Source: Oenococcus sp. UCMA 16435 | Lineage (GTDB): Bacteria; Bacillota; Bacilli; Lactobacillales; Lactobacillaceae | Direction: 5' to 3' | DNA: 64,000 nt | Assembly: GCA_004010835.2 (NCBI GenBank) | Contig: CP030868.2 | Location: 1,364,001 to 1,428,000 of the forward strand | Shown: one piece after another, positions 45,358 to 53,879 of the stretch | Layout: each line of letters begins with the position of its first letter | How positions within the stretch are numbered: position 1 is the first letter of the stretch | Made by a program: the position numbers and the translations under genes | The notes under the pieces: generated by a model | Database searches by the model: none | What the model was told of the DNA's origin: nothing | The model's input: the letters and a program-made list of their open reading frames with translations, nothing else

Positions 45358-46611
45358 GTGCTGAATAATTCTTTTCTAGCTGGTGCCGGAAAGGCCAAAA
45401 TAAATTTTTCCAAAGAAGATTTTCCAATCAAACAGTTTACGGGAATCCATGATGATTTATATATTCGGGTGCTTTTAATTAATAGTAACCAGCATTTTGC
45501 GTTCGTGTCAATTGAACTAACGTCTTTAACAAAAGACAGAATCGATTTTTACAAAAAAATAATTCATCAATTAACAAATATAGACGAAAGCAATATTTGG
45601 ATTTCCGTTTCTCATACTTTTTCTGCCCCGCATATTCCTGTGGAATCACGAAACGCTGATGAAGAAAAAATTATTTCTATGATGCTTTTTAGAACGTCAT
45701 CATCTTTAAAAAAGGCAGCCAATAAAGCTCTTTCTTCCATGAAACCAGCTAAGATCGGTTTTTCCCACAGTTCCTGCCCTTTGAATATTAATAGGAATAT
45801 ACCGACACGGTTAGGCTGGTGGCTCGGTCGTAATGATGACGAATATTCAAATCACGATGTAAGAACGATAATTTTAAAGCAGGAAAATAATAATGTTATT
45901 TCAATTCTTTATAACTTTGATGTACAAGCATCGGTAACAGACAATGTTTCGACAAAGAACGGAGAACTTTTAATTTCCTCGGACTTAGTCGGTAAAGCAT
46001 CTAATGATATCGAGAATAAGCTCGGTAACGATTCGGTAGCAATTTTTCTCCCGGGATCAGCTGGTGATCAAGCACCAGTATTTAAAGGAACAAACTGGCA
46101 GTTTGGAAAAGATAATCAGCTTGTATGTTTGAGCATTCATGAAGAAGCATATTCTTTGGCCGATCAGCTTGGGATAAAGCTTAGTCAAGGTGTTCAAAAG
46201 GCTGTAGTTGAAACAAAGAAATTTACTAATAAATGTGAGATAAAAATTAATCATTATTCTGCTTATGTACCAGAACAAACGGTCAAATATGCAACAAAAG
46301 CTTTGCGGCCGTCTAAAAATTATCAATTTGAAAAAACTGGTAATTCGCTTTTTCTTCCTATTGATATCCTGCATTTAAATAATTTAGCAATGATTGGGAC
46401 TATGCCTGAACTTAATAGTTCTTTTGGCCAAAAGCTGAGAGAAAAATTTAATGATCAAAATACATTTGTCTGTACCCTTATAAATGGCGCAATGAAATAT
46501 TTGCCGGAAGATAGTGATTTTATTCGGCATACCTATACAGCTATGAATACCAAGATTGGTCAAGGATCCGATCAAATTTTTCTCAATCGAATTGTCAGGG
46601 CTGTGCAATAG
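45358..46611 (+). CDS. Neutral ceramidase-like protein (PF04734 type), degenerate metal site
   Basis: 417 residues from the GTG at 45358, 8 bases after AAAGGAG (an ATG at 45322 in frame is the alternative). The N-terminal pattern FLAGAGKAKINF, GIHDDLYIRVLLI and WISVSHTFSAPH follows the alkaline/neutral ceramidase domain, and FLPGSAGDQAPVF matches its nucleophile region. The second zinc His is lost (HTF for HTH), and so is the His expected in the YNFDVQASV strand. No signal peptide, so cytoplasmic. The next gene is a related but better conserved paralogue; the two may form a complex. Confidence 0.55.
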   Translation: MLNNSFLAGAGKAKINFSKEDFPIKQFTGIHDDLYIRVLLINSNQHFAFVSIELTSLTKDRIDFYKKIIHQLTNIDESNIWISVSHTFSAPHIPVESRNADEEKIISMMLFRTSSSLKKAANKALSSMKPAKIGFSHSSCPLNINRNIPTRLGWWLGRNDDEYSNHDVRTIILKQENNNVISILYNFDVQASVTDNVSTKNGELLISSDLVGKASNDIENKLGNDSVAIFLPGSAGDQAPVFKGTNWQFGKDNQLVCLSIHEEAYSLADQLGIKLSQGVQKAVVETKKFTNKCEIKINHYSAYVPEQTVKYATKALRPSKNYQFEKTGNSLFLPIDILHLNNLAMIGTMPELNSSFGQKLREKFNDQNTFVCTLINGAMKYLPEDSDFIRHTYTAMNTKIGQGSDQIFLNRIVRAVQ

Positions 46612-46661
46612 TAGGCGAAGTTTGATTATGTGTACAAAATATAAAAATGGAGGTCGTTAAT

Positions 46662-47894
46662 ATGAAAATTGGAACAGCGCGTTATTGTATTTCGCCCAGT
46701 TATCGTAAATTTTATTTGTTGGGTTACAAAACTCCGGTTCGGAATAATCCCGCTGCCGGTATTCATGATGATATTTTCTGTAATGCATTGCTTTTCGATA
46801 ATGGCAATCATGATCGTGTTTTTGTTCTTTCTGCCGACCTGTTGGAACTTGAAGATGACATGGTCGAGGAAGTTAAAAGCAAATTGAATGAACTTTATGG
46901 AATTTCACGTGACCAAATAATTCTCTGTGTTACCCATGATCATAGCTCCATTAGGGATTTTCATAAGCATTGGGAGACGGGTCATTTCAACCAGCAATAC
47001 TATGATTTTCTGATTGAAACAATTATTAAGGCTTTTGAAAAATGTTTAGTTAATCTTCAAGTCGCAACCGCAAAATATGGAAAAGAAGTTATTACTGGCT
47101 ATTACAGTAATCGTAATCATCCAGGAGAATTGGCCGACAATCAGATTATTGTCATCAAATTTTATAACAAACAAAACGAAGCCTTTGCCTGCCTCTTGAA
47201 TTGGGCTACTCATTCTACTGTCCTTGGTCCAGATAATAATCAATTAACGGGTGATTTAGCTGGTCAAACTTGTCAAAAACTTGGAGAACAGTGGGGATAT
47301 TATCCATTAATGGTTGTCGGTGCTGCAGCAGATTCAAGTAATCGAAACGATCGGCAAGGAAAAGATTTTGCTGAGTTGGAGCGAGCTAGTTCCGGACTTG
47401 CCGAGAAGGTTATCGGTATTCCTATTACAAAACAAGTTGAATTTGGCTCAATTGTTTTTCAAACCCTTAGTCATTCGATTCACCCGAATATGAAAAAATA
47501 TCATGATCAGCTGCAGCAAACTATCAGCGATATTAAATCCGGAGAACTTCTTCTTAAAGGAAGTGTACCGGCAACAGAGCTGATCAGCAAATGTCAGGAA
47601 CAGTTGAAGCTTAATAATTACAATTTATTATTGCAATTTGAGGTTTTGGATATTGGAAATTTGCGTTTCTATATTTTCCCGGGCGAACTCGGATCTAAAT
47701 TCGGTTTAACTATGAAATCATCGACTAATAAAGTTGCGATTATTGCTGGTTATGCAAACGGATTTCATTATTACTTTTTGCCAGAAAGGGAATACGGACT
47801 TTCGTTTGAAACAATTGGTAATCCAGTTCCATCAGGAGAGGCCGAAAAAATTGTTGCCAAGTTAATTCAATCTGGTCAATTAATAGACAAGTAA
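46662..47894 (+). CDS. Neutral ceramidase-like hydrolase (PF04734 type)
   Basis: 410 residues from the ATG at 46662 behind TGGAGGT. MKIGTARYCISP, GIHDDIFCNALLFD, ILCVTHDHSS (His-x-His), LLNWATHSTVLG and TGDLAGQ follow the ceramidase-family order, with the metal ligands kept. No signal peptide, unlike secreted ceramidases, so the substrate should be brought in, probably by the PTS encoded next. An amide-bond hydrolase acting on an N-acylated or glycosylated compound is a reasonable guess. Confidence 0.6.
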   Translation: MKIGTARYCISPSYRKFYLLGYKTPVRNNPAAGIHDDIFCNALLFDNGNHDRVFVLSADLLELEDDMVEEVKSKLNELYGISRDQIILCVTHDHSSIRDFHKHWETGHFNQQYYDFLIETIIKAFEKCLVNLQVATAKYGKEVITGYYSNRNHPGELADNQIIVIKFYNKQNEAFACLLNWATHSTVLGPDNNQLTGDLAGQTCQKLGEQWGYYPLMVVGAAADSSNRNDRQGKDFAELERASSGLAEKVIGIPITKQVEFGSIVFQTLSHSIHPNMKKYHDQLQQTISDIKSGELLLKGSVPATELISKCQEQLKLNNYNLLLQFEVLDIGNLRFYIFPGELGSKFGLTMKSSTNKVAIIAGYANGFHYYFLPEREYGLSFETIGNPVPSGEAEKIVAKLIQSGQLIDK

Positions 47895-47910
47895 TTTTTT
47901 TTAAAGATAA

Positions 47911-47925
47911 ATGAAAGCGCTTTAT
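47911..47925. promoter_or_regulatory. Catabolite-responsive element (cre)
   Basis: ATGAAAGCGCTTTAT fits the CcpA cre consensus (TGWAANCGNTNWCA) closely. It lies between the hydrolase gene and the PTS genes, so it may act as a roadblock inside the operon or control an internal promoter. Confidence 0.6.
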
Positions 47926-47966
47926 CTAATTTATTTAAAAATTAATCTCAGTTGAAAGGAAAAAAC

Positions 47967-48476
47967 ATGTTTGCCTTTTTAAACAAAAATAAGCATCCTG
48001 ATAAACGAATTGTTGCGCCGGTAACGGGAAAATGTGTTGATTTGTCAGAAGTTCCCGATCCTTTATTTGCCAAAAAAGTTATGGGCGACGGAGCAGCCTT
48101 TATCTATGATGGAGATACAATTTTTTCACCTTGCCAAGGCAGCGTTTTGATGATTGCTTCTACAAAACACGCAATTGGTTTGATGAGTGTTTCCGGAATT
48201 GAAATATTGCTTCACGTTGGTATAGACACGGTTAATTTGCATGGAGAAGGTTTCACTAGTCTTGTGTCCAAAGAGGAAAAGGTTAAAATTGGCAAACCTT
48301 TGTTAAGAATCAATCGCAATTTTATGAAGGAAAAGAAAATCGATTTAATTACCTCGCTTGTTGTTACTAACGGTTCTTCCGTGAATATTAGCGTTAAGAA
48401 TATTGGAACTCAAGTCACACAAGGATTATCCGAGATAATCGTTGAAAAAAATGGAGATACTAATTATGGACTATAA
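47967..48476 (+). CDS. PTS EIIA component, glucose family
   Basis: 169 residues from the ATG at 47967 behind AAAGGA. Both conserved His residues of EIIA-Glc are present, His68 (STKHAIG) and the phosphorylated His83 (ILLHVGIDTVNLHGEGF), 15 residues apart as in the family. It passes phosphate from HPr to the EIIB domain of the next gene, which its end overlaps. Confidence 0.88.
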   Translation: MFAFLNKNKHPDKRIVAPVTGKCVDLSEVPDPLFAKKVMGDGAAFIYDGDTIFSPCQGSVLMIASTKHAIGLMSVSGIEILLHVGIDTVNLHGEGFTSLVSKEEKVKIGKPLLRINRNFMKEKKIDLITSLVVTNGSSVNISVKNIGTQVTQGLSEIIVEKNGDTNYGL

Positions 48477-49914
48477 AGAATTAGCCACAAATATCTTGAT
48501 GAATGTGGGCGGAAAAGAGAATGTCAATGATGTTATTCATTGTGTTACCCGATTACGTTTTCATTTAAAAGATGAAAGCAAAGCTAATGATACCGTGATT
48601 AAAAACATGGATGGCGTAATGGATGTTATTCATGCCGGAGGACAGTATCAAGTTGTCATCGGTCCTCAAGTTGACGAGGTATATGACGCTTTAGTACAAG
48701 TTGGTGGTTTTCAAAATAAAGAAGAAGTCCCCCCTGATCAAGGACAGAATGATGAAAAAAATTACGATGGAAAAGGGCAAAAACAAGAAGGATTATTTTC
48801 AAGATTTTTAGGCTTGATTAGTTCGATTTTCCAACCTGTATTGGGAATATTGATGGCAAGCGGTATGTTTAAGGCGCTTGTTTCATTATTTACAGTTACT
48901 GGAATTATGTCTAAAACTAGTGGAACATATGTGATTTTATATGCTCTTGGCGATGCTCTTTTCTATTTCTTTCCGGTTGCGTTGGGATGGAGTGCCGCAA
49001 AACGATTTGGCATGAAAGAATTGTATGGAATAACTTTGGGAGGAATTCTAGTTTATCCAACCTTAGTTACCGCAGCAACTAGCAAAAGTTTATATACATT
49101 GTTTGCTGGTACCGCGTTTTCTCTACCGGTACGGTTAAGTTTTTTGGGAATTCCTGTTGTTACACAAACGTATTCAACTACTGTGATTCCTATCATCTTG
49201 ATTGTTTGGGTAGCTAGCCATATTTATAAATGGTTGAATAAAAATTTGCCAGCCATTTTACGAGCATTTTTCGTTCCGTTTTTTACCTTGTTAATTGCGG
49301 CTCCTTTGGGTTTAATTATTATTGGACCGATTGCGATGGTTATTCAAGATGGATTGAGTAAACTTGTCATTGCAATGATTGGTTTGAATGCGGGTGTTGC
49401 AGGTCTGTTCTTAGGAACATTTTGGAGTATTCTTGTGATGTTTGGTTTGCATTGGGCAATTATTCCATTGTTTGCGATAGATATTGCACAACATGGTTAT
49501 GATGTTATTAATCCATTAATTTTTGCTGGTGCTCTAGCTTCGATGGGTTCGGTTTTGGGTGTTTTTCTTCGTACTAAAGATCCTAAGGAACGCAGTATTG
49601 CCATACCGGCTTTTATATCATCCTTTTTCGGTATTAATGAACCATCTCTTTATGGAGTTTTAATCCCACGTAAAAAGGTTATGATTTCCAGCTTTTTATC
49701 TGCTGGAATCGGTGGTGCGATTGCCGGTTTTTCCGGTTCTAAGTTGTATGCTTTTGGCGCCAGCGGGCCTTTGGGACTGCCGTGTTTCATTAATCCTAAA
49801 GGTATTGATTTTGGATTCATTGGACTTTGTTTGAGCGGAGTTGTAGCTTTTCTATTAGCTCTTATTTCCAGCATGTTCTTTGGAGCTAAAAAAGATGTTA
49901 AAGATATTAAGTAA
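48466..49914 (+). CDS. PTS EIIBC component, beta-glucoside/glucose superfamily
   Basis: 482 residues from the ATG at 48466 after GGAG. The EIIB domain holds the phosphorylated Cys26 (NDVIHCVTRLRFHLKD); a Gln/Asp/Lys-rich linker (residues 83-110) leads to an EIIC domain of about ten helices with GINEPSLYGVLIPRKK, the sugar-binding region. Together with the separate EIIA it forms a complete permease. The substrate is unknown and is presumably what the amidohydrolase-like and ceramidase-like proteins process. Confidence 0.88.
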   Translation: MDYKELATNILMNVGGKENVNDVIHCVTRLRFHLKDESKANDTVIKNMDGVMDVIHAGGQYQVVIGPQVDEVYDALVQVGGFQNKEEVPPDQGQNDEKNYDGKGQKQEGLFSRFLGLISSIFQPVLGILMASGMFKALVSLFTVTGIMSKTSGTYVILYALGDALFYFFPVALGWSAAKRFGMKELYGITLGGILVYPTLVTAATSKSLYTLFAGTAFSLPVRLSFLGIPVVTQTYSTTVIPIILIVWVASHIYKWLNKNLPAILRAFFVPFFTLLIAAPLGLIIIGPIAMVIQDGLSKLVIAMIGLNAGVAGLFLGTFWSILVMFGLHWAIIPLFAIDIAQHGYDVINPLIFAGALASMGSVLGVFLRTKDPKERSIAIPAFISSFFGINEPSLYGVLIPRKKVMISSFLSAGIGGAIAGFSGSKLYAFGASGPLGLPCFINPKGIDFGFIGLCLSGVVAFLLALISSMFFGAKKDVKDIK

Positions 49915-49946
49915 GTAAACTAAATATTTCGAGTATTATTATGCAT

Positions 49947-49981
49947 AAGCAGTTACTGGTTAATACTGGTAACTGCTTTTT
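49947..49981. terminator. Intrinsic terminator, bidirectional
   Basis: AAGCAGTTAC pairs with GTAACTGCTT, then Ts. It ends the PTS operon and the convergent MFS gene. Confidence 0.75.
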
Positions 49982-50012
49982 ATATTTTGTTTATCATGAT
50001 TTAAAAATCTTT

Positions 50013-51221
50013 TTAATTATCAATTCTTTTCAAAAGAGACATCAAGCAGGCCGCGATAAATACAATTCCTCCTGCCAAGAACCATGCGTCCTTAATCGAA
50101 GCGTAACTGATAAAATTTCCCATCACAATCGGGCTAAATACATAACCGGCTCCGGTAATTATCGGGATAATTGCGCTAATTCTTCCTCTATGGGAAAGCG
50201 GCGTATGGTTGGCAATGAAAACCGAAGAATTAATTGAAATTAAGATTTCGCCGATGGTCATAAGGAATAAATCAAAGTAGAAAGGGAACAATACATGAAC
50301 AAAAGCCAACGAACCAAAAGAAACAACAAAACAGAAACCACCAATCGACATCACAGTAATTGCGGAGATTTTTTTTGTAATTTTTGTTAATAAAGGTGTC
50401 AAAATAATTACAAGAATTCCATTGAAACTTGCAAGAGTTCCGTACAAAAAGGCCCCGTTTTTACCAAACAAATCAGAAAGTTGTAAAGGAAGCGCGAATC
50501 CCCATTGAGCATATACAAATTCGTAACAAAACAGAATTAAAGCAAAGCAAATAATTATCGGTCTTTGAAGTAATATACGGAACACAGATCCTTCTTGACT
50601 AATTTCAAGCGGTCGTTTGGCGAAATCTATTTCCTGGTCCTTTTTTCCTTTTGTTTCGCCAATGAAGGTTGCCACCAATACCATAGATACTAGAGTTGTT
50701 ATTCCATCACCAAAAAATAGAAAAGGCAAAGCATTTTTAAACAACAAGCCACCAAGTATTGGCCCGATTGCGTAACCTAAATTCCAGCCCATATAGGACA
50801 GTGAATAAGAGGCTTGACGATTTTTTGGAATAGTTATATCGGCCAAAAGGGCATCATACGCCGGGGAGGAAATGGAATAAAGAATCGAAGAGAGAATTAA
50901 AAAATAGACCAATAGTATCGATGAGCTTTTGATCGAAGCACAAAACATCAGAACCAATGCCCCGGGTATTTGTGATAGGAGAATAATTTTTTTACGGCCG
51001 AGTAAATCGGTAAGTTTTCCACCAATAATCATTCCCGGAGCAGATAAAACTCCCTGAATTGTAATATAGAAACCTGATTCGGCAGCGCTTAGCCCGATTT
51101 TTTCGATTAAAATCAAAGTTAAAAGCGGTTGAACAAAGGATCCGGCCGCATCGATGATCCGAGAAATAAAAATAATGTATATTTCTTTAGGAAGATTGCG
51201 GTAGTTGCTAAAATAGTTCAT
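50013..51221 (-). CDS. MFS transporter, multidrug-type
   Basis: 402 residues, 12 helices. GGKLTDLLGRKKIILLSQIPGALVLM carries the MFS motif A between helices 2 and 3, and LADITIPKNRQASYSLSYMGWNLGYAIGPILGG is the antiporter motif region. Only a weak AGAGAGA precedes the ATG. Substrate unknown; it stands alone between the PTS operon and the gal operon. Confidence 0.8.
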   Translation of the reverse strand: MNYFSNYRNLPKEIYIIFISRIIDAAGSFVQPLLTLILIEKIGLSAAESGFYITIQGVLSAPGMIIGGKLTDLLGRKKIILLSQIPGALVLMFCASIKSSSILLVYFLILSSILYSISSPAYDALLADITIPKNRQASYSLSYMGWNLGYAIGPILGGLLFKNALPFLFFGDGITTLVSMVLVATFIGETKGKKDQEIDFAKRPLEISQEGSVFRILLQRPIIICFALILFCYEFVYAQWGFALPLQLSDLFGKNGAFLYGTLASFNGILVIILTPLLTKITKKISAITVMSIGGFCFVVSFGSLAFVHVLFPFYFDLFLMTIGEILISINSSVFIANHTPLSHRGRISAIIPIITGAGYVFSPIVMGNFISYASIKDAWFLAGGIVFIAACLMSLLKRIDN

Positions 51222-51720
51222 TTTTCTCTCTTGATTCTTAGTGTGATTTTATTTTCTGCTATCCCTGTGTTGCTACGGTTTGTTTGGTCGAAATCCAATT
51301 GAGCCAATTTTTTGCCAAACAATTTAATAATATAATATCACCTTGTCATTATGAACATCTAAGTGTTGAGGGCAGGCCTGCTGAAAATTTTTTTCTTTAT
51401 CAAAGGACTATTCTCCGGAAAATTTGAATGAATAATCGTAATAGTCTTTCATTCTCCAGTTAACATTTTTTTAGATAATTTATCTAAATTTGCTCTAAGT
51501 GATGGGATCCTGATAACTACAGGAAAATTCAGAGAATTAATTTGATTAATTTTCATATAGAACAGCAGTAGTGTTATTGAGCATATTTATTAGCCATGCC
51601 ACTTTCAGTTAAATCGATTGGTCGATGAAGGATCGTGAAATAGTTTTTCTATTCCAAATGTTTTTACAAACAATAATTTAACAAATGCTGTCTTGCTATA
51701 CATAGTTATTTTTCAAAATT
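51222..51720. other. Long intergenic stretch without a gene
   Basis: About 500 bases with no ORF that has both a ribosome site and reasonable length. It holds a perfect 19-base palindrome (TTTAGATAA T TTATCTAAA, 51470-51488) and a 10-base GCAGGCCTGC palindrome (near 51373-51382). It presumably carries the promoter of the MFS gene (minus strand). I see no RNA gene. Confidence 0.5.
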
Positions 51721-51751
51721 AAAAAGCACTGCTTTTTTCGCAATGCTTTTT
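51721..51751. terminator. Terminator of the gal operon, bidirectional
   Basis: AAAAAGCACTGC and GCAATGCTTTTT form a 12-bp stem with one wobble pair; A and T runs on both sides. It lies 12 bases after the galM stop. Confidence 0.75.
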
Positions 51752-51762
51752 AAAATTGTTTT

Positions 51763-52785
51763 TTAGTGTTCATATTGATAAGCAATATTATAAACAGCTG
51801 TTTTGCCAGCCGGCAGAATTATATCACCGAAATTTTGATGATGGATTGCATCAGGCAGGGTCTGGCATTCAATTGCCAAAGCATTAAAATCATGTTGCTT
51901 CTCACGCTCTGGATCAAGCGGATTAGTCGTGAAAACAACAACGGCGTTTCTTTGTGAATAGATTTTAATTCTGCGTTTATCGGTTGAGTCGCCGATTTCA
52001 GCAACCGGTTCCTGGCTGTTAGGCGTAACCAAAAATATATCATCCAATTCAATGGTATTTTGATCTTTTTTTAATTTATCCAATACATCTTGAAGATTTT
52101 CCTTTTGTTGAAAATCATAATCAGTTCCTTTTACTGGCAAAAAATTGCCGGTTGGAATTTTATTAGCATTTAATTCCAGCTTTTTGCTACTATTTATTTT
52201 CAACCACTGTGTTTTTAAATCATGTTGAGAATCAGTCACATTGAAATAAGCATGCAGAGTTGGATTAAAGAGAGTTGTTTGATCAGATTTTCCCACAAAA
52301 GTAACGGTCACTCGATCATTTTCGGTCAAAGTATAAATAATTGTTGCTTCTAAATTTCCCGGATATTGGTCATCGCTTGATTTAACATAGTGTTTAAAAA
52401 TAACGCTGGCTTGTTTTTCATCCGACCTGCTTTCGGCTGACCAATTAATAAAAGAAAAACCATGGCTGCCACCGTGCAAAGCATAATCTTTTTCATTGTT
52501 TTCAATATGATAATTCTTATCAGCGATTGAAAATTGGGCTCCAGCTATTCTTCCGGCAACCCGGCCAACCGCTTTGCAGAGATAATAAGGAGTCTTGACA
52601 TAATCTTCTAAGTTGTCGAAGTTAACTAATAGTTGATGGCGTCCGTCTTTTTCTTTAATTGAAAAATCCTGCCAGGTAGCTCCCAAAGTAATTAAAGATA
52701 TTTTTGTTTCGTGACGATTAATCAGAGTATATTTAGTTACTGTTTCTCCGTTTATTTCTCCGAATTTTTTTGTTTCGATTTTCAA
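51763..52785 (-). CDS. galM: Aldose 1-epimerase (galactose mutarotase)
   Basis: 340 residues, TTG start behind GAGGT. Catalytic residues are visible in YALHGGSHGFSFINW (His), FNPTLHAYFNV (His) and AIECQTLPDAIHH (Glu). It converts beta- to alpha-galactose for GalK. Last gene of the gal operon. Confidence 0.9.
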   Translation of the reverse strand: MKIETKKFGEINGETVTKYTLINRHETKISLITLGATWQDFSIKEKDGRHQLLVNFDNLEDYVKTPYYLCKAVGRVAGRIAGAQFSIADKNYHIENNEKDYALHGGSHGFSFINWSAESRSDEKQASVIFKHYVKSSDDQYPGNLEATIIYTLTENDRVTVTFVGKSDQTTLFNPTLHAYFNVTDSQHDLKTQWLKINSSKKLELNANKIPTGNFLPVKGTDYDFQQKENLQDVLDKLKKDQNTIELDDIFLVTPNSQEPVAEIGDSTDKRRIKIYSQRNAVVVFTTNPLDPEREKQHDFNALAIECQTLPDAIHHQNFGDIILPAGKTAVYNIAYQYEH

Positions 52786-52815
52786 AATATTACCTCGATT
52801 CTTTTAAATAATCGA

Positions 52816-53817
52816 TCATAAAGTGCTTTGGCGAAAAATCAAACGAGTTTCTAATTCAACCCTTTTGGCCAAGGGCTGTTTGTCGGCTAGCAATTGATCT
52901 TTTAGCATATTGATTGCTGTTATGCCCATTTCTTCGGTTCCCACAGCTACAGAGCTGAGTTCTGGATAGACATAACTGGCTAGTGAGGTATCGTTGAAAC
53001 TAAAAATATTGACTCTTTTAGGAATTTCAATTTTTGCTTCTCTTAAAGCTTTCAAAGCCCCGGCGGCCATTGGATCATTGGAAATAAAGAAAGCATGCGG
53101 CAAACGGTCTTCAAGTTTATTGATCGCGTCTTTCATAACTTGATAGCCGGAATCATTTGTAAAATCGCCTTTAAAAATCAGTTCCGGGCTGTATGCGTGT
53201 TTTTCGCTTAATTCTTTTTTAAAAGCAATATAGCGCCGGTCGATAATTTTCCGTAAATGATCAGTTGTTTCTTCTTCGCCGTAAATTAAACCGATATCGC
53301 GAATTTTTTCTTTCCAAAAGAAATCGATAACCTTTTTCATAGCTAGGGAAATGTCGGTTAATACACTATCAAAGCCCTCGGTGAATTGATCATCGTCAAC
53401 GAAAACGATTTTGTCAGTTACCAAGGCAAGATCTTTTACCTGATCGGGACTAAACTTTCCAACTGCAATAATGCCGTCAATATCGGTTTCCAAAGTACTG
53501 GTATCGTTTTTAAAAATATTCATGACTTCAATTCCCAGCTGTTGTCCACGTTTTTCGACCCCTTTGCGGATCATTAAATAATACAAATCATCCTGTTCTT
53601 TTTCCTCCGAATACCATTGGATTAAGGCGATTTTTTTTGTCGAAATCGCTGATGAACGATGATGAGTTTTTATATAATTTAATTTTTCTGCTACTGAGAT
53701 AATTTGTTCCCTAGTCTCCTCACTGACAGAAAGCGATTTGTCATAATTAAGGACTCGGGAGATAGTGGTCGGCGAAAGACCAGTTTTTTCTGCGATATCT
53801 TTTAGTGTTGTTGCCAT
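52816..53817 (-). CDS. galR: LacI-family regulator of the galactose operon
   Basis: 333 residues. Helix-turn-helix TTLKDIAEKTGLSPTTISRVLN and the sugar-sensing core (AFFISNDPMAAGALKALREA, NIFSFNDTSLASYVYPELSSVAV). Its place between galT and galM makes it the local gal repressor; candidate operators lie upstream of the first gene (58441-58480). The symbol is by context. Confidence 0.8.
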   Translation of the reverse strand: MATTLKDIAEKTGLSPTTISRVLNYDKSLSVSEETREQIISVAEKLNYIKTHHRSSAISTKKIALIQWYSEEKEQDDLYYLMIRKGVEKRGQQLGIEVMNIFKNDTSTLETDIDGIIAVGKFSPDQVKDLALVTDKIVFVDDDQFTEGFDSVLTDISLAMKKVIDFFWKEKIRDIGLIYGEEETTDHLRKIIDRRYIAFKKELSEKHAYSPELIFKGDFTNDSGYQVMKDAINKLEDRLPHAFFISNDPMAAGALKALREAKIEIPKRVNIFSFNDTSLASYVYPELSSVAVGTEEMGITAINMLKDQLLADKQPLAKRVELETRLIFRQSTL

Positions 53818-53879
53818 CTCTTGTCCTAACTGTGCTCAATAGTCCTAATGAATAAATGTGATTAATGCAGTTTTGTTTC

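Noticed and set aside
49941..50237. 98-aa plus-strand ORF
   Set aside because: Mostly lies over the terminator and the C-terminal part of the minus-strand MFS gene; no ribosome site or family resemblance.
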